DNA from: a virus
Virus record (IMG/VR): IMGVR_UViG_3300035451_000008
Location: 2,860 to 28,349 of that record
Direction: 5' to 3' (one strand)
DNA: 25,490 nt
The position numbers and the translations under genes are program-made. The notes below the pieces were generated by a model. It was not told the DNA's origin. It saw nothing but the letters and a program-made list of their open reading frames with translations, and made no database searches. Below, piece by piece: positions 21,030 through 25,490 of this stretch (positions are counted from its first letter, which is position 1; the number at the start of each line of letters is the position of its first letter).

Positions 21030-21380
21030 ATGTGGAGATTGAGCAACGGGGTGTCGATCGGTGCGGACTGGACGATCGAGGGGAGCGGCCCCGTTGCTCG
21101 GGCGGTCATGCTGGGGGTGGCTGAGATCCGGAATGGCCGAGTGCTGCGGATGCCAGCTGCTGTGGTGGTGGCGCCGGATGGCGAACCGGTGCCGAGCCGG
21201 TTGACTGGGACCCGTCGGGTGACGACACGGGCGGCGTTTACCGACTGGCTGGCGGCGCTAGGTGGGGCCGTGGGCGTGACAGTGATCGAGTGCCCCGAGG
21301 ATGGCCCGTTGCCCCGCGTGGTGGCGCCCAAGCCGCGGGGAGTGCACCGACAGAACCCGCCCCGACATTCGAGGCGGTAG
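21030..21380 (+). CDS. Hypothetical protein, 116 aa
   Basis: The start is chosen because TAGACT is 7 nt before the ATG and no ribosome-binding site exists. The product has strand-rich segments (GVSIGADWTIEGSG, NGRVLRMPAAVVVAPDGEPV) and a short helix (FTDWLAALGGAVG), then a basic tail (RGVHRQNPPRHSRR). No family recognised. It may be a small structural or head-associated protein. Confidence 0.55.
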   Translation: MWRLSNGVSIGADWTIEGSGPVARAVMLGVAEIRNGRVLRMPAAVVVAPDGEPVPSRLTGTRRVTTRAAFTDWLAALGGAVGVTVIECPEDGPLPRVVAPKPRGVHRQNPPRHSRR

Positions 21381-21400
21381 CGTCCCTGGCGGTGCTGCGG

Positions 21401-21413
21401 TACCATCCAGAGC
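21401..21413 (+). promoter_or_regulatory. Leaderless-type promoter box TACCAT
   Basis: TACCAT (21401-21406) lies exactly 7 nt before ATG 21414, with no Shine-Dalgarno. The -35 position at 17 bases reads TAGCGT, a weak match. Confidence 0.45.
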
Positions 21414-21785
21414 ATGCCGTACGAACACCCGAAGCACCCAGACCGTCACGTGCTGTACCCAGGAGACTTTCCGGCGTCGTCTGAGACGGTGGCCGAGATT
21501 GAGCGGTTGCAGCGTGCCCAGTTCGACGCGGAGATGAAGGAGCGACACCTGAACCAGGCGTTCGAGTTCGCGCGGTCGGAGCGCCAAGAGCTGGCACAAC
21601 GGCGAATGAGCGGGCCGCTTGCTCACGGGTACAGGCGAGAGGATGGGCCGCTTTTCCCTCGGGAAGAGAAGATGGAGCGGGATTATCAGATCGCGGAACG
21701 CGCCATTCGGTGCGGGTTGCCGGACTCTTCGGAGGAAATGCCGGCGGTTGCGGTTGCTGGTGGTTTCCCCGCTCGCTTCGAGTGA
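21414..21785 (+). CDS. Hypothetical protein, 123 aa
   Basis: It begins with a His/Pro-rich segment (PYEHPKHPDRHVLYP). A long charged helix follows (ETVAEIERLQRAQFDAEMKE, then NQAFEFARSERQELAQRR), probably a coiled coil. The tail is acidic then hydrophobic. No family is recognised. It may be an internal head or assembly protein given its place before the structural genes. The start is set by the TACCAT box. Confidence 0.6.
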   Translation: MPYEHPKHPDRHVLYPGDFPASSETVAEIERLQRAQFDAEMKERHLNQAFEFARSERQELAQRRMSGPLAHGYRREDGPLFPREEKMERDYQIAERAIRCGLPDSSEEMPAVAVAGGFPARFE

Positions 21786-21822
21786 GGTAGACGGCTTTTC
21801 TTGATCGTGCCATCCTTTGCGC

Positions 21823-22113
21823 ATGGCTGATCGAACCCCTCGGACTTTGGCCCCCACCGGAACCGGCGGGGAAGGCGTTGGCAATGCTGGGCGAGGCCCG
21901 GCGTATCCGGAGCAGAATCCGGAGCAGACTCAAGGTGGGGCGCCTGGTGGCGCTTTCTTCTCTGAAGGTGAGCTCCCGGTGATTTCGACCTTCGCGCCCC
22001 CTGCGACGCTGAACGGTTACTCGGCAGATCCGGGCCGAGTGCCTCAGGTGTCCAATGTCCAGGACCCGCGCGGGCTTGGGGTTACTGCTCCACTGAGCGG
22101 CGCGCGGCGCTGA
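21823..22113 (+). CDS. Disordered small protein, 96 aa
   Basis: ATG 21823 has no Shine-Dalgarno. CATCCT lies 6 nt upstream, a degenerate version of the TAnnnT boxes before the two preceding genes. The protein is Gly, Pro, Asn and Thr rich (APTGTGGEGVGNAGRGPAYP) with no regular fold visible. Such proteins occur as virion linkers or head-tail accessories, but I cannot assign it. TTG 21817 in frame is an alternative start. Confidence 0.5.
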   Translation: MADRTPRTLAPTGTGGEGVGNAGRGPAYPEQNPEQTQGGAPGGAFFSEGELPVISTFAPPATLNGYSADPGRVPQVSNVQDPRGLGVTAPLSGARR

Positions 22114-22144
22114 ATTCTCTTCTTCCTGCGAAGGTACTTTTCCC

Positions 22145-22864
22145 ATGAGCTGTTTGGTCAATCTGACCGGCAAGATCACGGTCGGTGGTGACTGTGGGTG
22201 TTCCGGTGGCGGAAGTGGTGGTGCCCCAACGAAGCAGCAACCGCTGTCGTTCGCCTGCCAGGGGGTGAACTACCCGGCGATTGTGTCAACGGATTGCCCT
22301 CAGCAGATCCAGACGCCCGGTGTGATCGGAGCAAGCTGGGTGGATGTGCCTGGCCAGGGCACGCTGGCGAACTACCGGCTGCTATACGTGCTGACGAAAG
22401 CGCCGATGGCTCTGCGGATCGGCGCGGCGGCGGCAACCTTGCTGGGCTCAGGGGGTACGTTTCCCACGGGCTTCGTGGGCGGCGAGACCTTCGCGTTCGA
22501 GGCTGACGGGATCGCGGTTCCTGTGGTGTTTACCAGTGGGGCTCAGTCAGCGGCGCAAGTCGTGGCTCAGATCAACCAGGCCGCGGTTGGTGCAGGGCTG
22601 ACCTACCTGCCGGCTACGGTGGACACGACCGGGCAAGTGCGGTTGACGGGCAAGGCCACCGGGGTGCAGGGCTCGATCGAGATCACGACTGCGAATGCAG
22701 TGGTCGGTTTTGCGGCTGCAACTACCGTTGCTGGTTCTGGTTCCGATGTGCGAATCAACGGGCTGTTCCTGGCGCAGTTCGATGAACAGGCAGCACCCAC
22801 GAGGATCCAGATCAGTGGGCAAGGACAGGTCGAAGTTTTGGCGGCTGGTTCAGCCGTCGTGTGA
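22145..22864 (+). CDS. Probable virion structural protein, 239 aa
   Basis: ATG 22145; the nearest purine-rich site is GCGAAGG, rather far upstream. The N-terminus has a Cys/Gly/Ser-rich stretch (GGDCGCSGGGSGGAP) and two more Cys by residue 51, which may bind metal or form disulphides. The remainder is strand-rich with Thr, Val, Ala and Gly (TTGQVRLTGKATGVQGSIEI, GQGQVEVLAAGSAVV), typical of head decoration or fibre proteins. It lies between the head-protein genes and the scaffold. No family is assigned. Confidence 0.6.
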   Translation: MSCLVNLTGKITVGGDCGCSGGGSGGAPTKQQPLSFACQGVNYPAIVSTDCPQQIQTPGVIGASWVDVPGQGTLANYRLLYVLTKAPMALRIGAAAATLLGSGGTFPTGFVGGETFAFEADGIAVPVVFTSGAQSAAQVVAQINQAAVGAGLTYLPATVDTTGQVRLTGKATGVQGSIEITTANAVVGFAAATTVAGSGSDVRINGLFLAQFDEQAAPTRIQISGQGQVEVLAAGSAVV

Positions 22865-22871
22865 TGTTGGT

Positions 22872-22888
22872 CGCAAGGTGCGGCCGAT
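22872..22888 (+). promoter_or_regulatory. Short hairpin before a structural gene
   Basis: GGTCGC (about 22872) pairs with GCGGCC (ending 22888) around AAGGT, with one G-U pair. It lies between two structural genes; GGGAG and ATG 22916 follow. It resembles the hairpin cassettes but lacks the GAAAGG site, so it may be unrelated. Confidence 0.3.
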
Positions 22889-22915
22889 GAATGAACAACT
22901 GGGAGCAAGACGACA

Positions 22916-23557
22916 ATGGGACGATCACTTCGAACGATTCTGAACGAGAGCAACCCGAACAAGCTGCCGAGCGCGACGCAAGCTGCCCGGCTGGGTAGTG
23001 CGCTGGCCTTGCTGCCACGCTGCGTCAAGAGCGCGGTCACGAGCCACCAGATCGTTCTCCCAGACAACGCCAAGGCTGTAGCGGTGCTGCGCGCGTTCAG
23101 TGCTGCGGGCACGGTGACGGGGAACCTGGTCCCGGTGACCACGGCGGCCCCCACCACTGGTCAGGTGGGCGTGGGTACCGACGGGGATCTTGTGTTCGCT
23201 GCTGCCGACGCGGTGACGCAGGCGGAAGTCGTCTACGTCCAGGTCGAAGGGGACGTGGTCGAAGAAACGGTTCCCGTGGTCTCGAACGTGGCTTCGCTCA
23301 CGGCTGGACGGAAGGGCATCCTGTTGATCTCGGCTACGGCCACGGCTGGCACGTCGTTGGGCGCCAAGGGTATTCTGGCTCGTGGTACGGCAGCCACGGC
23401 TGGCAACGCTGCGCTGAATCTGCTGGGCACCGGGGTGGCGTTTTTTGGCGCTGACGCGGTGACGCAGGCAACGATCAAGTACATCGCGACCCCTGGTGAG
23501 GGTTCGGCGAAGGACGCGATCGGAACGAATCTGGACGACACCAGCTTCCAGTTCTGA
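22916..23557 (+). CDS. Probable capsid decoration / structural protein, 213 aa
   Basis: ATG 22916 follows GGGAG by about 10 nt. After a short helical start (LRTILNESNPNKLPSATQAA) the protein is strand-rich and repetitive in Ala, Val, Gly and Thr (AVLRAFSAAGTVTGNLVPVT, ADAVTQAEVVYVQVEGDVVE). The segment ADAVTQA occurs twice (about residues 97 and 179), hinting at an internal duplication. Composition and place before scaffold and capsid fit a decoration or minor capsid protein. No named family is assigned. Confidence 0.65.
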   Translation: MGRSLRTILNESNPNKLPSATQAARLGSALALLPRCVKSAVTSHQIVLPDNAKAVAVLRAFSAAGTVTGNLVPVTTAAPTTGQVGVGTDGDLVFAAADAVTQAEVVYVQVEGDVVEETVPVVSNVASLTAGRKGILLISATATAGTSLGAKGILARGTAATAGNAALNLLGTGVAFFGADAVTQATIKYIATPGEGSAKDAIGTNLDDTSFQF

Positions 23558-23562
23558 TCTTT

Positions 23563-23581
23563 CCGCGGGTATCCCCCGCGG
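23563..23581 (+). terminator. GC hairpin, candidate terminator
   Basis: CCGCGGG (23563-23569) and CCCGCGG (23575-23581) form a perfect 7-bp stem around TATCC, six bases after the stop of the structural gene and before the next promoter. No T-run follows. Its place at a transcript boundary supports a terminator. Confidence 0.5.
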
Positions 23582-23599
23582 CCCCATTGAAGCAGTTCG

Positions 23600-23636
23600 T
23601 TGTCGAAGATGCCCCGCTGGGATACCCTGGCGGGGC
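23600..23636 (+). promoter_or_regulatory. Promoter TTGTCG-17-TACCCT with inverted repeat over the -10
   Basis: TTGTCG (23600-23605) and TACCCT (23623-23628) are 17 bases apart. A perfect 7-bp inverted repeat, GCCCCGC (23611-23617) and GCGGGGC (23630-23636), flanks the -10 and may be an operator. The predicted start is near 23635, giving a leader of about 58 nt to the scaffold gene. Confidence 0.55.
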
Positions 23637-23692
23637 GTCTGCATTTGGGCGCAACGTGACGGCTACGGTTCAGGCCGGCAAAAGGACAAGCG

Positions 23693-24442
23693 ATGAAGCA
23701 TCTATTCCGGGGCGTGTTGAGTGAGAAAGTGGGCGAGGGATTGGCTGGCGGCGTAGCAGCCCCATTGGCTGGCGCGGAAGGGACTGCGCCACCAATGCCC
23801 AAAAGCAAAGGCGAGGGCGAGAGCGGGGGAGACGATGGGCTGCTGCACCTGAGTCAGGAGCAGTTGGGGGAGCGGCTGGCGCGGGCGAACCGGAGCCAGC
23901 TCAAGAAGCTGTTCGGCACGGATGACGTGGAGCAGATCACGGGGAGGTGGAAGCAGCTGGACGAGCTGACCAAGGCTGAGGAAGAGCGCAAGCGCGCTCA
24001 GATGACCGAGATCGAGAGGTACAAGGCCGACCTGGGGGCGAAGGACAGCGAGCTCGCGAACACGCGCGCGGAGCTGGCCGAGATCAAGTTCACAGCTCAC
24101 GTGACCGGGATTTGTGCCCAACTGGGGATCAAGAACCTGGACTACGCCAAGTGGCTGGTGTCGAGCGTGGCGGAGCGGTTGCCGGAGGGCCAAGAGCTGG
24201 ATGCGTCCAAGTTCTTGGAGGAGCGGCTCGCTGAAAGTCAGTACGCTGCTGCGTTCGGTGTTGCTGGTGCCAGCGTAGCGCCGAAGGGAGCCAGCTCGTC
24301 CCCTGAACCTGGGGTGCAGCCCCCGCCGGCTCCGGGCGTAGCCGGCGCCAAGAGTGGCGGCGCTAAGTCGGTGAAAGACATGAGTCCCGGTGAGTTTCAG
24401 GCTCACTTGGCCTCGCTGGGCGTGGGGTCTCCTGGATCCTGA
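23693..24442 (+). CDS. Capsid scaffolding-like protein, 249 aa
   Basis: ATG 23693 follows AAAAGGA. The protein is acidic and Gln/Glu/Lys rich with a long central coiled coil (TKAEEERKRAQMTEIERYKA, then LGAKDSELANTRAELAEIKF). The N-terminus is flexible and Gly-rich; the C-terminal tail is rich in Pro, Ser and Gly. Size, composition and position directly before the major capsid gene are typical of phage scaffolding proteins, which guide shell assembly and leave before maturation. No protease motif is seen, so cleavage would need another enzyme. Confidence 0.7.
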   Translation: MKHLFRGVLSEKVGEGLAGGVAAPLAGAEGTAPPMPKSKGEGESGGDDGLLHLSQEQLGERLARANRSQLKKLFGTDDVEQITGRWKQLDELTKAEEERKRAQMTEIERYKADLGAKDSELANTRAELAEIKFTAHVTGICAQLGIKNLDYAKWLVSSVAERLPEGQELDASKFLEERLAESQYAAAFGVAGASVAPKGASSSPEPGVQPPPAPGVAGAKSGGAKSVKDMSPGEFQAHLASLGVGSPGS

Positions 24443-24444
24443 CG

Positions 24445-24477
24445 TTGCAGCGGCAAAGCTGTGCTGATAGGCTTTGC
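24445..24477 (+). promoter_or_regulatory. Promoter TTGCAG-17-TAGGCT with inverted repeat
   Basis: TTGCAG (24445-24450) and TAGGCT (24468-24473) are 17 bases apart. GCAAAGC (24453-24459) and GCTTTGC (24471-24477) form a perfect 7-bp inverted repeat; the right arm overlaps the -10. The start near 24480 gives a leader of about 97 nt before the capsid gene. The repeat could be an operator, or a terminator for the scaffold transcript. Confidence 0.5.
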
Positions 24478-24576
24478 GAAAGTTCAAACCCCAAGACCTG
24501 AGCGCAACGCGTACGACGGCGGGAACAGTCGGGATGGCAGACGGTCCACGGGCAACCCCAAAATTGGAGTTTCCAA

Positions 24577-25490
24577 GTGTCTGTATCCCTTCAAGGTGTC
24601 CCTAGTTCGATCGTTGCTCTGATCCAGGACGGCACGCTGGAGCGCGTCTTCCACGATGCGCTCTATCCCCGTCTGCTGTACCGCGGCGAGGCCGTACCTG
24701 AGCTGTGGCAGGCCAATCTTGGCGAGCGGCAGCTGTTCACCCGTACGGGGCTCATGGCTCCGTCGATCAGTCCGCTGGTGCCGGGCAATGACCCGAACCC
24801 TGGCGGATACGAGACCGAACAGTGGGAGGCGAGCGCGTCCCAATACGGGTCCACGATCGACACCCACATGCCGACCAGCTACGTGGCTCTGGCGAGCACG
24901 TTCCTCCGGAACACCCAGCAACTTGGCTTGCAGGGTTCCCAGACGATGAACCGCTTGGCACGCAACCGCATGTTCACGGCATACCTGGCCGGCGAGGCCA
25001 TGGTCACGGCTGCGGCTGCGGCTGGCGCGATCCAGATCGCGATCTCGACGCTGAACGGGTTCACGCAGCAACTGAGCAACGGGCGGCTGGCTTCGGTCAA
25101 CCCGGCCAACCCGCTCCCGATTACGTTCACCACGGTTGGCGAACCCGCCAACGCGGTGACTGGCTTTGCGCCGTCCAACCCGAACGATCCGTTCGGCCCC
25201 GGCGTGATCACGTTGCAGGCAGCGCTCACGGTGGGCGTTGCGGTGCGTGCTGGCGTGTTCGCTTCCACCCGGTCTCGTCGGCTGCGCGTAGGCGCGGGCG
25301 CCACGGTGGACGCACTCACGGCCACCAATGTGCTCACGCTGAACGACGTGATCGCGGCTGTAACTCGGCTGCGATCGCAAAACGTGCCCCCGCACGCGGA
25401 CGGGTACTACCACGTCCACCTGACCCCAGAAGGGGAGCAGGAGATCTTCGCCGACAACCACTGGCAGCGCTTGCACCAGTCGCTGCCCGA
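24577..25490 (+). CDS. Major capsid protein (3' partial)
   Basis: GTG 24577 follows GGAG by 7 nt and the frame is open to the window end (304 codons), so the C-terminus is missing. Position right after the scaffold gene, its own promoter and long leader, and segments such as TRTGLMAPSISPLVPGNDPN, EQWEASASQYGSTIDTHMPT and RNRMFTAYLAGEAMV fit a phage coat protein of a type I have seen annotated as major capsid protein. The fold, likely HK97-like, is assumed from this context. It should be the most abundant virion protein. Confidence 0.75.
   Translation, partial: MSVSLQGVPSSIVALIQDGTLERVFHDALYPRLLYRGEAVPELWQANLGERQLFTRTGLMAPSISPLVPGNDPNPGGYETEQWEASASQYGSTIDTHMPTSYVALASTFLRNTQQLGLQGSQTMNRLARNRMFTAYLAGEAMVTAAAAAGAIQIAISTLNGFTQQLSNGRLASVNPANPLPITFTTVGEPANAVTGFAPSNPNDPFGPGVITLQAALTVGVAVRAGVFASTRSRRLRVGAGATVDALTATNVLTLNDVIAAVTRLRSQNVPPHADGYYHVHLTPEGEQEIFADNHWQRLHQSLP

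Noticed and set aside
1-25490. CRISPR arrays, insertion sequences, attachment sites
   Set aside because: I saw no regularly spaced direct repeats, no transposase and no integrase or core-site repeat in the window.

Overview
The window is a segment of a tailed double-stranded DNA phage or prophage. All 46 genes I accept lie on the + strand, most overlap or abut, and they run from a recombination/replication module through small accessory genes to DNA packaging, portal and capsid assembly. No tRNA, rRNA, integrase, tail or complete lysis cassette is visible. The DNA is GC-rich (hand counts of single lines give about 52-72%). Many genes start with GTG. The ribosome-binding consensus is GAAAGGA, and the promoters read TTGnnn-17-TAnnnT. 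At least three genes have a TAnnnT box exactly 7 nt before the ATG with no Shine-Dalgarno, as in leaderless mRNAs. This fits a high-GC host such as an actinobacterium, but host identity is inference.

Layout. (1) 1-4760: a PD-(D/E)XK nuclease (cut by the window start), a RecA-fold Sak4-like ATPase, a protein with an SSB-like acidic tail, a replication-associated protein and a RuvC-like resolvase. (2) 4750-13060: about two dozen small genes, including several zinc-ribbon mini-proteins, a secreted lysozyme-fold protein, an ASCH-domain protein, an HNH-like protein, a possible small terminase subunit and a MazG-like pyrophosphohydrolase. (3) 13054-17366: an N6-adenine methyltransferase, the large terminase, a small leaderless gene and the portal. 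(4) 17370-21019: the most interesting region. A 943-residue minor head protein carries an N-terminal MuF domain, an Ala/Lys-rich linker, a HipA/PI-kinase-like domain and a C-terminal R-S-E class ADP-ribosyltransferase. It is followed by a separately promoted two-gene unit, a 93-aa unknown and a macrodomain protein of DarG-like type. (5) 21030-25490: three small genes with leaderless-type starts, two structural proteins, a scaffold-like protein and the major capsid protein (cut by the window end).

How the parts may work together. The MuF domain would place the multidomain protein in the capsid, from where its kinase and ADP-ribosyltransferase could reach the host cell with the DNA. The adjacent macrodomain belongs to a fold that reads or removes ADP-ribose, so it is a natural candidate for reversing or limiting the modification. 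This resembles a DarT/DarG pair with the toxin built into the virion. The fold calls rest on motifs read by eye; the pairing is inference.

Regulation also stands out. Six gene groups are preceded by a short GC-rich hairpin of variable sequence directly upstream of a conserved (A)CGAAAGG ribosome-binding site. Several of these hairpins would sit at or near the 5' end of the transcript if the predicted promoters are right.
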